Below are positions 9,655 through 21,672 of a stretch of DNA of 60,000 nt, piece after piece. Origin of the DNA: Polytrichum commune (lineage: Eukaryota > Streptophyta > Polytrichopsida > Polytrichales > Polytrichaceae); NCBI GenBank assembly GCA_950295325.1, contig OX485806.1:7256001-7316000 (forward strand), given 5' to 3'. The notes under the pieces were generated by a model. That model did not search any database, was not told the DNA's origin, and worked only from the letters and a program-made list of their open reading frames with translations. Made by a program: the position numbers and the translations under genes. Within the stretch, counting starts at the first letter, position 1, and the number at the start of each line of letters is the position of its first letter.

Positions 9655-12520
9655 GTTGGGTATCCTAAGTCTTTCATGATGGCTAATAGTCGTGCATGGT
9701 CGATTGATCCGAATGCGTTTTTGAAGTCAATGTAAAGTAAATAAATATCTTGATTGATACATTGGGCATCCTCTAATGCTGCTATTAGTGTTTGTATTTG
9801 TCTTGACGTACATCTTTCAGCTCTAAATCCTTCTTGGTTGTCTTCTAGTATTTGGTATTTCCCCCCATATGATGAGAGTGTTGATGTTAAGGTGCTAGTA
9901 AAAAATTTGTATAAAGTGTTTGCAAGTGCTATAGGTCTATGATTGGATAATAAAGATGGATCACCTTTCTTGTAGAGTAATAAGGTTGGTTTTCCATGAG
10001 GCTGGGATTTGCTTGTGTTTGTAGCAGTGTGTAAAAAATAAGAATAATATGTGTTGGAATTTTTGGGGCATATTCTTGAATATGGAGTTGGATATCTTAT
10101 CGGGGCTTGGGGTTTTGTTGTTTGCTAGGTTTTTAAGGCATAGATTGTACTTTTCTGGTCAAAATATGTGTATAAGGGTATTTGTGGGTTGTCACGTTTG
10201 TCAAGAATAAGTCCTTCTAAGTCGTGCCATGAGTATTGTTTTACTGCTCATGTACATTCTAGAGGATGATATGGTAAGTAATAACATGTGGGTACAGAGG
10301 GTCTGTTGTTGATAGATTGTTGTATATGTATTTCATTTGCTATGTCTTCTGGGTCCGTGAGTATATTGTTATTTCGGTCTGTGATACAGTCTAGTGGCTG
10401 AGTCTCTAAGTTTTTAAAGACTATTTTGTTTATTTTTTGGGGATTTATTTCATACAGTTTCCTATATTTGGATATGGCTTTCTCAATACATTCCCTAGTG
10501 TATTTAGTTGTGATTTTTCTAGCTTGTAAGTATGTTTCTTTGGCTAATTTTGCTATTTCTTTAATCCATGTGTTTAGTTGTAGGTTATTTTCAGGAGGGG
10601 GGGGGATGCGTATATGACTGTGCCTCTCTAGTGTGTTAATTATAGGGTATGTGCGCCAATTCATTATATTTTTTATGATCTATATTGTTTTCCTTATTAG
10701 GTGGTAAGTGGCTATGTGTTTTTCCATATTCTTTGGATTTTCCTGGGTAGGTAACCTCCCTGTTGATTGGTCTTGTTAGTTAATGTGGGCATGGGTGTGG
10801 CGTTACATGTTTCTTCTATGATTTTTGAGATTTTTCTGGTGATGTTGTCCATTTATGTACATGCTATGTGCCATTGTTCATTAGTTAGTTGATTGTTAGA
10901 TAGTAGGGTGAATATTTCATTTAGTTGGATTGCATTTTCTTCGAAAACTTGGTATTGAATTTGTCGAGGTTTTCTTGTGGGATGGGGTTCATAATTCTAG
11001 TTTTTAGGGGTGGTGGAGGTTGTGTTATCCTAGCTATTAAGGTATTTGGTGGTATTTTTAGGATGGTGTGTAGATGGTCGGAGTTAAGATTATGTTCTTG
11101 GAGTGTGATTGATGTGTATGTTGTTGCATGTTGTGTGTTGTATAGAAACCATTTATGAGGCTAGTGTTTGTGTAGTTGAGTCCACCTTGCCTAGAGTATG
11201 TAGTGTTGGTAGGTATATAGGAGAGTGACAAGGTATTGGAGTACGTTCTTCACCTAATATCTTCTTCTTGAGGGGGGGTGGTACCGTGTTCATTATGCCT
11301 GCCTATTAATGCAATGTATCTATTAAAATCTCCACATATTATGTGTGTGTGATGGTATGCATAATTTCAGGGATTAATCTAGTGTCTTCTTCATGTGATG
11401 GCATGTACATATCTATTAATAGACATGGTTGGAGTGGGTTGTTCTTTATGTGAATGATTTGTAGGTATGGTGATATGTTGGCGGGAGAGGGTATTTTAAT
11501 AATGTTTCCTTGGAATGCGTATCTTTTGTGTATGAGTGTGAGGAGACCTCCTTTGGCTGGGGTGTACGGCATTCTTTGTTGGATGCATCTGGTTAGCGCA
11601 TGGGTGTTATTAAAGATTAATTTGTATTATGAGAATAAGTTTTGGATGTATTTAGTAGATTTAGATGATGTTCATTTAGTTTCTTGTATGGCAATTATGG
11701 CAGGTATGTCATGTGAGTGGTAAATGATGTCTTGTATGTTAGGTAATGTTGTGCTTAATGACGAGGCGTTCCATGTAATGATTTGGGTGTGATGGTTAGT
11801 GTTTTGTCCCCTTTGTGGTGGTATGGATGGAGGTGGAGGTGGTGGTGGTGTGTGGGGTGTATATATTCCGTAAGAGGTTCAAATATTTAAGAAATTTTAT
11901 AGGTAAGTAGGGGTATTTATCTTTTAGTGTTTGGGGGTTTGGTGGGTTAGGGTTTTGGTGTATAAATTTATAAATATTTTTATATATGGTGAGTGGTGGG
12001 TCTATTAAATTCTGGTTATCTTTTATGAATCGAGTGTGTGGGTGTATAGTGTGGATATGTCTTTCGGGGGGCTTTCTTAGAGAGTTTAATTTATTTAATA
12101 GTATTGAAGCCCATTATGGGTTTAAGTTTTGAATGAGGTGTTCACATGTGTATATGTCTGGGCTTAGTGTCGTGACTAGGGCAAATAGTATATTTGGTGT
12201 TGGGAATTGTCTTTTCTGGATAATATATAACGAGAGGTTGGGAACTGTTCGAGAGGCATTGTTGTGGTTAAGGTGGTTTGTTTTTAGTGGGGAGAAAGTT
12301 TGTGTGATGTGTTAGTATTCTGGGTGGAATTCTATTGTGCATGGTATGAAGTATGTTTGGATCTCTGCCTATGTGCTGGTGGATGTTCTTTCATTATGTT
12401 AGGCATAGGCCCTGGATTTGATTCTATATCTCCGCATTTTTGTAGTATTTTGTGAAATTTTTTATGTAGGATTTTTTTTGGAGTGTATATTTTCTTAGGT
12501 TTGTGTTTTTTGTTCGCCAT
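9655..12520 (-). pseudogene. LINE B ORF2 relic: N-terminal extension, APE endonuclease, partial RT
   Basis: Pieces in three minus-strand frames follow the order of LINE A ORF2. They include the 2A region, a Pro-rich linker that reads openly into QIITWNASSLSTTLPNIQDI (about 11770-11730; showing A's TAA at 33008 is secondary), PAIIAIQETK, GGLLTLIHKRYAFQGNI, MYMPSHEEDTRLIPEI, and ICGDFNRYIALIGR. The linker ends CITDRNNNILTDPEDIANEI, and the RT begins with YIDFKNAFGSIDHARLL. Multiple stops and frameshifts are present, and everything after the first RT catalytic block is absent. Confidence 0.75.
12407..12436 (-). other. 2A-like motif CGDIESNPGP in LINE B
   Basis: The minus-strand frame 12520-12332 encodes CGDIESNPGP, which fits the D-(V/I)-E-x-N-P-G-P consensus of 2A/2A-like peptides exactly. 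It is followed by PNIMKEHPPAH, closely matching PNILQKHPPAH after the second 2A-like motif of LINE A. The upstream basic and hydrophobic context is also conserved. In known 2A sequences the ribosome skips the Gly-Pro bond. Activity here is inferred, not shown. Confidence 0.75.
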
Positions 12521-12908
12521 TATATTATTGATTTTATATATTTTGTTGGTTTTTGGTATGTGAGAGTTTTAGGTTTTGGGTTTTTTGGTTTGGTGTCTAT
12601 CTTCTAGGTTTATGTAAATTTTAGTTTTGAATTTTTTGAGGTTGGTTTTGTATTGTTTTCTAAAGGTATTAGTTGTTTGTTGTTTGTGGGTTTTGGAGTT
12701 AAGTTTTTCTATTTTTTGGTGGTACTTATAAATACCTTATTGTTTTTAGTGTGTTTTTTTGGAGTATTGAAATATATTATTATAATTTCATCATATGTAT
12801 CCGGGTCGTTGTTGATGCCTATTAGTTTGACATGTTCAAGTTGGCTTCATGAGGTGTACATTCCGAGTCTTTTGCTACACTTTCGATGTAGTCTACTGTT
12901 GTTAGTAG

Positions 12909-14166
12909 CTATTTTTTGAAGAGTTTGAGTTGGTCTGTAATAGATTTCATGGATTTGTCGGTGCATGTTGTTCCTCTCTGGTATGCGTTTTCCTCCCTCT
13001 CCGTCATTTCTTCGCGTAATTTCGAGCTTTGCATTTCCAACTTGCTTTTTATGTTTTGTCTTGTCAGCCCTTTGGAGGGTGCGTTTTTCAATGCCTCTAC
13101 TGTATTTGCTAGTGTTATATTTACATCTGAGAATCCAAGTCTAGTAAGTTATATTTGTGATGGTGCATTGATGCCGTCTAGACTTTTGGGATGTGGGATG
13201 AATTCAACATATTTACCGAGGAGTTTAGTGTTTTTCTTTACGAATTTCTTATAACTTGCTGCGTTTAGGCACTGTATATTACAGCTTTCCACGTGTTCAC
13301 TATTTTCAGTTTTGAAAAATATATTGACCACATTTCTTCCCCATGCGTTTTTTTAATTTTATGTTCAATTGCTTCAATATTCTTTACTTTGTTTAGGTTT
13401 CTTATTATGAGGATGAGTGCGTTTTTTCTTGTTTTATCATCTTCCGTGAGCTTATCACTTGATGTGAATTTGGCATTCATAATTTCGTTGTGGAGTGATA
13501 TTTTCTAAGTGTTAATCTTCTTTGCTTGTTCTGGTGATGTTGCTACTATCCATGCAAAACTCATTTTTTCTTTTCTTTTGGATATTAGTAACTCGTAATC
13601 ATATTTGCGATCAAACTCTTTGTTTACTACTTCCTCGAAGATATTGTAATATTCTTTGCCAATCAATGTGTCACTAGTAAATTTTACTGAGAGGAAATTG
13701 TTGAGTGCTAATATTTTATATGACTTGCAAACTTTTCCTCTTCAAGGTTTTTCTTCATCCAAAGTTAGTATGAAAGCCATGGTTCCTTGGAGAAGGCTTT
13801 TTGCATCAACTACTGGATTTTCAAGATGAAGTTTGATTGTTCCACTCCATGTGGTCGATTTGTGATAACATATGATGACTATGGGTTCACCAATCAAGTC
13901 TCCAAGTTTAATGTTCATTGTAGCTAATATTTCTTTGATTTTGTTCATGATTATATTTTTCTCCCATTTTGTTTCTTTGGTTTCAAAGTGAATTGATATT
14001 TGAATCCATTTTCATCCACTTCCACATCAAATGGTAGTTGGATGAGATTGAAGTGTTGCCCTTCAAGTCCATCCTCCCGTTTGGAGGGCCATTCTAACTG
14101 AGGGACATATGAAAATGAAGGTTTTGCATTTTGCATTTCCTTTGCTTCATCAAAGTCGATGCTCAT
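12909..14166 (-). pseudogene. LINE B ORF1 protein relic
   Basis: Segments on the minus strand align with the ORF1 protein of LINE A. WPSKREDGLEGQHFNLIQLP matches YPSERPDAVPGQHLHFTQVP (14100-14040). The block around GTIKLHLENP matches GFIKIHLQHP (near 13830). FTSDTLIGKEYYNIF...SFAWIVATSPEQAKKI matches the block ending FAFITLTTEEARNDI (13700-13530). CNIQCLNAASYKKF...GKYVEFIPHPKSLDGINA matches the RRM-like end (13290-13160). A charged, probably coiled-coil tail follows (13091-12909). Unlike A, the frame crosses the AF(V/I) junction without a shift, only a TGA, which shows that A's break near 30184 is a mutation. Confidence 0.7.
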
Positions 14167-14170
14167 GGGA

Positions 14171-15090
14171 GTACTATCAAATCAAGCATTGCCGACCTTT
14201 CTAAAAATCCCTCACACGTGGAGCATGAAATTTGTTCCACATGGTAGTAGGCACCGCCCTTCACAGTAGATACCTTCCATCCACGTCGATTGCCACCTAG
14301 TGGGTCGCAAACCCCATTCGAATACTAGGTGGCGACCCAATTCAGGTTGCATGAGCATTTAGAAATTAAACATCAAATCGTTAGCATATTTTGATCACGT
14401 ACTCCAATATCTTTTCAACACATTTCTATTTGGTGTCCATTCTTGGATGCACACCGTACTACACGCCACTTAAATATAGGCATCCAATTTAGATAAGTAA
14501 CCGAATTAGTCATGCCTACCTTAAGTGAATCATAAATATATGTGAAAATCCCTTATCGATCCTTTGTCTTTGGATGCCAATCAAAACGGTTATCCCCTAC
14601 GAGTTAGATACTTGCACAAAATTCACTGCCATATTTATCCTATGCTAGTTTAGATAAACAATTGAAGAACAAAAAACATGTTTTCAATCTTTCATTTTGG
14701 CAATTTGAATGTTCCTTAGATTTTGACTATTTCTTTGCAGTATGAGGTTTTGTGCAAAATGCTTCAATTTTTAAAATGTTATAATAAACATTAAACCACC
14801 ATCTAATATACAATGGGCATTGAGGCTATCGTCATCTCAAAGTTCTAAAAATGGATGGTGTAGGAATGGTCGGGATTTAACTCCATATGCAAATGTGCAA
14901 ATGATTGAGGTAGTGAGGAATTGCCTGGGACATTAATCAAATGCAATGCATGGTGCCATGGGCTGAGATGGCACAAACCAAAGCACATGCTGATAATACA
15001 TTGAAAATTTGAAGTTTACATTGTGATATCAACAAAAATCATAGCATCTCTTAAGCACAACCTTGAGATCCATCTTTGTTTGGGGAAAAA
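14171..15090. other. Noncoding stretch with dispersed-repeat sequence and overlapping palindromes
   Basis: No coding signal was seen. 14350-14560 belongs to a dispersed family also present at about 44380-44720, 51300-51620 and 56640-57340 (shared block around 'cacgtagtctaatctctttt'). At 14292-14338, GCCACCTAGT/ACTAGGTGGC and GGGTCGC/GCGACCC form two overlapping inverted repeats that cannot both fully pair. Confidence 0.45.
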
Positions 15091-15668
15091 TTATAATGTT
15101 GTGTTTGATTCACACTCTACAATTAGGTTTGTCACTTCAACATTTTTTGTGATCCTTAAGAGTTCCAGAAACCCATTTAGCGCCTCAAGATGTTGTGGAG
15201 AGGTGGTTAAAGTTATGTTGTTATGGTTACTTAGATCATCAAACTTGACTACATCTAATATTAAATCATCTCGCCAATCTTCCAATCAGAATACACACAT
15301 ATGTATAAGAAACCCTAAAAAATATTTAGATCAGTAGAAAATGAACTACATTCAAATAATGTACCACATCTGTCTTATCATAATTATCATGTATGATTGG
15401 AATTTCACTTTCTCTTTGTATTAACTTGTCGATACAGTATCATAGACCAAGTCAAATTTTACTTCAACACTTTGCCATGCACTTGAACAGAGTACCACAA
15501 AGGCCTTCGAAAGCATACCAGAGCCTTTAATGGTTCTGTGTGCATGCCCACTGAAACATTGAGATCTCCATGTAAAGAAATACTGTGAAACACATTGTAT
15601 GTTGGTTTGCTTCGTTTCCTACTTATTAGTCGCATGGCAAAATATTGAATGTACTGAAAGAAACTCAT
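15091..15668 (-). other. Possible unrecognised coding remnants
   Basis: Two minus-strand open segments, 15668-15459 (contains MRLISRKRSKPTYNVFHSIS and CFRRPLWYSVQVHG) and 15285-15091 (contains LTTSPQHLEALNGFLELLRI), have protein-like composition and lie in the same direction. I recognise neither. They could be exon remnants of a degraded gene or chance frames. Confidence 0.2.
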
Positions 15669-15840
15669 AAGATGAACATGATTAGATCTTGATGAAACAT
15701 AAGTGTTTACTGCACCAAGAAACTGGAATCGAATCTTTTTCTAGACATCTGTTCAATATTTGTATCGATAACATAATTAAATTCTGAATGTCAAGGGGTG
15801 TGAATGAGTGTCCGGGAGATTTTCAGGCATAAGTGGTCAG

Positions 15841-16171
15841 GATCCTGGTGTTCCCAAGTTCAACTGGTTACATGTTGACATCCTTCGGTGTTTTTTTCTT
15901 TATTGATTCAAAGTATATTCTCTAAATTCCTCTAAAATGATTGGTAATTTTCCTAAAGTCTCCGGTCGTCGCTGTGAATTCGTGAGGCTCTTGAGAACAT
16001 TGGTGAAGATCCTGGTGTTTCCAAGTTCAACTGGTTACATGTTGACATCCTTCGGCGTTTTTTCCTTTATTGATTCGAGGTATATTCTCTAAATTCCTCT
16101 AAAATGATTGGTAATTTTCCTGAAGTCTCCGGTGGTCGCCGTGAATTCGTGAGGCTCTTGAGAACATTGGA
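15841..16171. repeat. Tandem duplication, period 167 bp
   Basis: The unit starting GATCCTGGTGTT(C/T)CCAAG occurs at 15841 and again at 16008. Both copies run to 'gaggctcttgagaacattgg' with about 90 percent identity by eye. A diverged third copy of the left part lies at 56364-56505, so the unit belongs to a dispersed family. Confidence 0.75.
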
Positions 16172-16554
16172 ACCTCCTCCCAAAGTGTTGTACTCTGTGG
16201 TGCATGTTGTTTGAAGAGCATTGGAATTGCCTCGGGAAGCACGTGGCCCGACGCGTGGAAGGTTGCGGTTGCTAAATTTTGGACTTGTTGGAAAATTTTC
16301 CAAAAATCATGGAAGGCCAGAGAGAAGGAAATCGCAGTCATTTGCAAATGGTGCTCAATACGTGAACACCAATTTAGGCCTACATGGTCAAGAGAAAGAC
16401 AGTCTTCACTTTGAGCACTTAAAACGTCATCTTCACTCCAATTCTGGAACTCGTAATTGCTAGTTGGATGAGATAATTATGAATCCAACCCAACAACCTA
16501 ATTTGTTTGAGGGGTTGGAAATGCTCACAATAGGGTCACATAAAAGAAGAGAAA
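16172..16554. other. No recognisable gene
   Basis: Short overlapping open frames occur on both strands. None shows a recognisable motif. The stretch lies between the 167-bp tandem duplication and the 3' end of LINE C. Confidence 0.3.
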
Positions 16555-19500
16555 AGAAAAAAATAACACATGTAGTCAAGTACTAACATGATTGTGAGCA
16601 TGTTAGTCTTATGGCGATCATGGTTATCCATGATGCAATATAAGGTGTTATGCCTCCATTTCTTGTCCTTTTCAGGAGGTGGGCTTTAGTAATAAAATAG
16701 TTATCTACTATTATGGGGGAGGGAGGGAGGGCGGGTCCTTGCTTATTGTCTAGTTTTCTTTTGTTTAGGACTAAGTATGTGAGGTACTTAATGACATTTT
16801 GGTGTGTGTTTTTCATGAGGATTTTGATATTGGATTTTGGGATATTGAGAGTAGTGAGTTTTTTGAAAGTGTTTGTGTATGGGCTCCTCTTACCCCGGTT
16901 GTGATGCTGATGAGGGGGTTTACTTTCCATGCATTGCTTTGTATGATGTTGAGTAATGTGTTATATTTGGTGTGTACCGGTATATGATCAAGGGCTTGGT
17001 TGGGAATTTGTCATGGTAGTATGTGAATTATATGAAATGAATTGTGTGTGGAGGGGAGGGGAGTATTGGTTTTTGGCTATGGTTTTGGGCTCCAATTATG
17101 CATAGGGTGTCAAGTCTTAGGTTTGCTTGGCATTGGCATGGCATGGGAGCGCATATGCATATGAGTAGCCCTTCCGGGATTGTTAAGTGGTTTGTTGTCA
17201 AAATTCCTTGCGTTGATTAGTGTGAAGAACCGGGTGGATTTGTTGGCTTGTAATGTTTGGGCAATGAGTTGCATTGCTTTGTTGTGGCAGGATATATCTT
17301 AGGCCTTTTATGTGTTGGTTTTCACGTGTGTGTATTTGTCATTGTTAGGGCATAGAGTGCATTGGGTGCATCGAATTTTAGAATTTGCATGATTTGGGCG
17401 TCGGGCGTGCTCTTGGCTTTCTGGAGAGTCTGTGGTTTATTGGGCCATTTGATAACTAATTTTCAATGTATGGAAAGTTGTGTTTGGCTGCAAATGATTC
17501 TTGTTTCCAGTGTCCTTTATTATGAATACATGGAGGTTGCGGATGGCTCCATCGTGTGTAGTTGTCGGGCAATTTGCCAGCCAATAAGGGGTGGTGTGGG
17601 CTATGTGTATGCCGGGTGTAGGGGGGATTTGTCTTTGTGTGTGCCCTTGTTTGTTAGTGTGTCAGCTATTTCGTTTCCAGTGATTCCAGTATGAGCTCTT
17701 ATTGTGTGTGTGTGGATTCTAGTATATTTGGTGGATAATTGCTAGTATGAGCAGTTTGTATGGGTGGTGATGTTGCAAGGATGGGTGTTGTATGTGATTA
17801 TTTATGAGAAATATATTATTGAGGTTATATGTGAACATGTGTGTGTCCAATTGGGTGGTTTGTATGGTTTTGATGGCAATGAGCATGGCGTTAAGATTTG
17901 CTCATAGGATGTTTTGGAATCCCGTTAGTCTTTATGATATTTGGGTGTTGTTGTTGGGGATGAATACCCCTTGATCTTGTGGTCTTGCCTTCTATTTGGC
18001 CTTCATACTTTTTAGTGGGGGAAATGAAGGATCCATCCGTGTATATGCATTGTTGTGGGTGGAATTTGAGAAGGTGGATGTGGTTGTATTCAAGTGGTAT
18101 GGGTGTTGTGGAAGTAGTTCTAGGGGATGGATCTACTTTGGGGCGGTTTTATGTGTTGGAGAATTTGATGTGGTAATGTGTGGGGGTGGGTTTGATAAGG
18201 TAGGTATCCACTTGGATATTGAGGATTTTTTTTTATGATGTGATGGAGTACTTGCGGGTTTTGTATGTTTCTTGTGGGGTTTGACTGGTTGTGTATGCAT
18301 ATTATGGATGTGAGGGATGGTTCTATATTGATAGTATTTTGGTTATTATGATGTCATGTTGTAGTTTATGGTGTGTGATGGGATGGTCATTATTGTGTGG
18401 ATGTCAACATGTTTGTTGATTGGGATTTGTTGTGGTGTCCAACCATTTTAGCCTAGTAGATGACCTCCAAGATTGTGTTGTGATTAGTGGGGTATGCAAG
18501 GCCTACGCTAGACCATTGGGAGGATTTAGCATGTCCATCGAGGCAAAAAGAATGCCGTGATTACGGGGTGAGTTGTTGTGCATGAGTTGCACATGGCATA
18601 TAAGGGGGGATCAGTAGTAGGAGTGTGTGATTTTGAAGGAGTTTATTAGTAGCTTCATAATTTGAGAATGTAGGGTGTGGTGTTGGTTGATGGGTTGGAT
18701 TTTTTTTGGTTTTTTCTTAGGTAGTATGGTTATGTATCTTTTCATAAGCCATAGTATTTCGATGGCAAAAGTCTTGTGGCGGGGGTTGGAGGAAGTTTAT
18801 TAATTGTGGGAGGTTGTTGTGAAGAATCTATTCCATAGCGATTGTAGCCTTCCAGTAGTAATGGTGGTTGTGTAGTTCCCATTTTGATCGTATGTGCAAG
18901 ACTTTGGGCCTTGTATTTGTATGGTTGGTTTGTTTGCAAGGATAATTTTTTCAGGGTTACACTCTTGTGTGGATAGCTTGATGTTGGTGATTTGTAAGGG
19001 TGGGCGTATGTATCTCGTGTCTTTTGATTGAGTGTGGTTGAGGCAACTTGCATATGTTAGGACTAGGAGGTTATGGTCTAACAAGATGTTGTCTAGGTGG
19101 AGGATTTCTTCTTCCTTGCGCCGTTGTTGTGTGGTGCCTTGTGAGGTTTTCCATTGGCTCAAGTCTAGTCGTTTGACGATTTGTGCCCCCCATTTGCTTT
19201 CATGGTGGTTGTTTTGGTGTTAATTAAGGACTAGGATTTTGTGCCTAAGGTGAGGTGTGGTGGGATGTTTGGGTGTGTACATGTGTGTTTGGTGGTGTTT
19301 GTTGTGGGGGTTGTGGGGGTTGTGGGTGGGGTGGTATAGGTGGAAGGGGAGAGGGAGGAAATAGTGAGTGGGTTTGTCGGAGAGCATCTTTGATGGGTTT
19401 GGGTGCATATTCGTATGTGGTGCAAAATCCTTCAGGGCTTACTATAGCCAAGGTTGCTTTGATTTGGATATGTGGTAGTGTTGTACATGTGTAGCTTGTT

Positions 19501-21320
19501 GGGGTATTGTTGGGATTTGGCATGTATGTCCGTCGTGAGGTTGGCGTATGTTGGGTTGGATCACCATTCTTGGTTGAAGGGCGTGCTTATTATGGGAACT
19601 GAGCGGTTTACGGTAGTGGTGTGGATTTCATATTCCTTCTCTAGTAGAATAAGTGTTTGGGCTATGGGCGATTTGGTGCAAGATTGTTGTTTGAGTTTGG
19701 GGAGTGAGCCTCCACATTTAGCGGTGATGTATTTGGTGAGACCTTGGTAGATGGTACCTAGTTGCCCAAGGTCGTTGAAGGCATGCAATGATTGTTGGCA
19801 TATGCAATTTATGTAGTCTAGGAGGAGGGAGGCTATATTTAACCCAAAGTCTTTGTGGAAGAGGTGTGTGAAAAAGTTTGTAGTGTTTTAGGGCATGTTG
19901 CATATTTATTTGGTTTGTTTGTTGAGTATTTTGTTGAGTTTTATGATATTGGGTTTGGAGGATGGGACTGCATAGTAGGCATATGCAATGCTATGTTTGA
20001 TGATTGTGTTAAGGATTTTAATTTTTTGTTTGAGGCTTGTTGGGGAGGTAGATAATAACTCACTTTCTTGTTTAGTTTTATGGGTTGTGATTTCTTTATG
20101 AAATTTGCATTTAATTGATGGCATGAGGTGGATGCCTAGGTATATGTGAAATTTCTTTTGGGTGAGGGTGGGGAAATCTTTGGATTTGGAAGTGATGTTT
20201 TGTGATTGAATGTAGGCTTTGAAGGCATCTGGCTTGAGTTTGGATTTATTTGGGAAGCTTGTGATGGAACATTTTGAGAGGTTGAGATTTATGCGTGATC
20301 ATTTTGTAAATTCTTGTAGTTTGTGTATTTGTGGTTGGATGTGTTGGATGTTGTCGGTAATTATTGTGGGGTCTTTGGCGTATCCGGTGGTGGTGCATGC
20401 GGTAGGGGATGTGTTGAAGTGGTATCCAAGGTCATCATTTCCAACCATCTAGGAATATGACGAATAAATAGGGGTTGGGGGTGTCGCCTTGTTTGGTTCC
20501 GCGACTATTTTGTATTGGAAATCTTATTTAGAAGCGGCTTCTAAAGTAAAGATATGATGGAGTTCCTATATATGTTTCCAACTACTTATATTGTATGTAG
20601 TGGGAATCTTAGGTCCTCCATGAGGGCCAGTAATTGAGCATGGTCAATATAGCCAAAAACATTCCAAAAATCAATGTATGTTAAGTATATGTCTTTATAT
20701 GTCTTTGTTGTTGTTTATCCAAGATGATGTCATTGGGGGTGTGCCATGGGTATTTTCATATGGCACACATTCATACATCTAGGTGGTCTATGGTGTTGTC
20801 GTATAAGGGAGTTTGTCTTTGAAATGATGCATATTGGGAGCAGTGTATTTCGTTTGCTATGGCTATGAGGTGTGTGAGGATATTGCCTTGTGGGTCTTGG
20901 AGGCAGTCGAGGGGGTTGTTAATTGTTGGGTGAATATTTTTTGTGGATAATTTTGGGTTTATATCTAGTAATTAATAATATATATTTGGTGACGGTTGTT
21001 TTATAGTTGATTGCAATATGCTTTGATGTGATTTTGTGGGCTTCTATTTTGGCATTTTTGCCGATGGTGGCAAGTTCTTCTATTCATTGTGCGTGGGTGG
21101 TGGGGCTTGGGGGCAAGGGAAGGGGAGGGGGGGGAGGGTGATATTTGTCCATGGATTGGAGGGCTAGCATGTTGGGGTTGCTTTGCATGTGTGCATGGGG
21201 GTAGGCAAACATGGTGTTGTGGTGGATTTTTAATTGGGATTTCCATAGTTTCTATTGTTTTCGGGGGAAGAAAACCTCCTTGGTGTTTGCTTGGTTGGTC
21301 AATGGTGGAGTAGATTTGGT
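16555..21320 (-). mobile_element. LINE copy C: 5'-truncated ORF2 with RT, RNase H linker, dual-endonuclease C-terminus and 3' UTR
   Basis: Minus-strand pieces match LINE A from the endonuclease-RT linker (KHQGGFLP at about 21280; KITSKHI...) through YLTYIDFWNVFGYIDHAQLL (near 20690), the catalytic block reading YAKDPTIITDN (near 20370) and SIAYAYYAVPSSKPNIIKLN (near 19970). They continue with NDLGQLGTIYQGLTKYI (near 19760), DTRYIRPP (near 19010), and the C-terminal domain (17100-16700; FI-stop-FTYYHDKFP, WKVNPLI, ITTGVRGA). The 3' UTR (16720-16555) resembles that of fragment D. Parts of the RT are deleted, and the second catalytic block is YAKD, not YADD. The Glu of the FIEF motif is a TAA (17030-17028). 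It is a dead copy. Confidence 0.8.
16583..16634 (-). other. 3' UTR stem-loops of LINE C
   Basis: Two stem-loops lie near the 3' end: ATCATGG/CCATGAT (16617-16634) and CTAACATG/CATGTTAG with an 8-nt loop (16583-16606). The first shows a compensatory pair change relative to fragment D (8345-8361). LINE reverse transcriptases often recognise 3' stem-loops of their RNA; that role here is inference. Confidence 0.55.
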
Positions 21321-21445
21321 CATGCATGTTTATTGAACGCAATAGGGTTACATGAATACGACTCCTTTGGTAAGATGACTTCAAAGAAATGCAAACTCAA
21401 TTTCATGAAGGTTCCACGTGAGTTCACAAACCTTCCAACCAATGT

Positions 21446-21591
21446 TACCAAAGTGTTTGAGCTAGGGGTGAAGTAGTTCTACATCTAACGTCATTACCCT
21501 TGGGTGTGACTAAGGATGTTTTACGAACAGACACTCTATTCACTCCGGCCTCCCCCGGAGATCAGAATTCTTCTTCTTCTACCAAAGTGTT
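21446..21591 (+). mobile_element. LINE fragment E: about 120-bp 3' end flanked by a 12-bp target-site duplication
   Basis: 21458-21579 matches the last bases of LINE A (GGGTGAAGTAGT...TACGAACAGACACT(C/T)TATTCACTCCGG) and ends in a short TTC-repeat tail. The 12-mer TACCAAAGTGTT occurs on both sides (21446-21457 and 21580-21591) as the target-site duplication. The stem CTCCGG/CCGGAG before the tail is kept although the loop differs from A. It is an extreme 5' truncation, typical of target-primed reverse transcription. Confidence 0.85.
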
Positions 21592-21672
21592 CTACCAATT
21601 TCATGAACCTTCTAGATTAGTTCATGATTCTTCTAAACCAACTTGACATGTGGCACACCTCAATTTCAGATA

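Larger units (their letters stand above)
9645..14170 (-). mobile_element. LINE copy B: decayed, 3'-lacking copy from ORF1 to mid-RT
   Basis: Reading the minus strand downwards, copy B matches LINE A in the same order: ORF1 protein (14166-12909), 2A-bearing N-terminal extension (12520-11770), APE-type endonuclease (11770-11000; QIITWNASSL, CGDFNRYIALIGR, MYMPSHEED), linker (10664-10248; KARKITTKYT-like, KAISKYRKLYEINPQ), and the first RT blocks up to DIYLLYIDFKNAFGSIDHA...KDLGYP at about 9655. It then stops, so the rest of ORF2 and the 3' end are missing. Many stops and shifts mark it as old. The plus strand is GT-rich here because the sense strand is AC-rich. Confidence 0.85.

Noticed and set aside
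19245-19523. Thr/Pro/His-rich minus-strand frame as a separate gene
   Set aside because: It lies inside LINE C between the aligned RT end and RNase H region and has the LINE linker composition.
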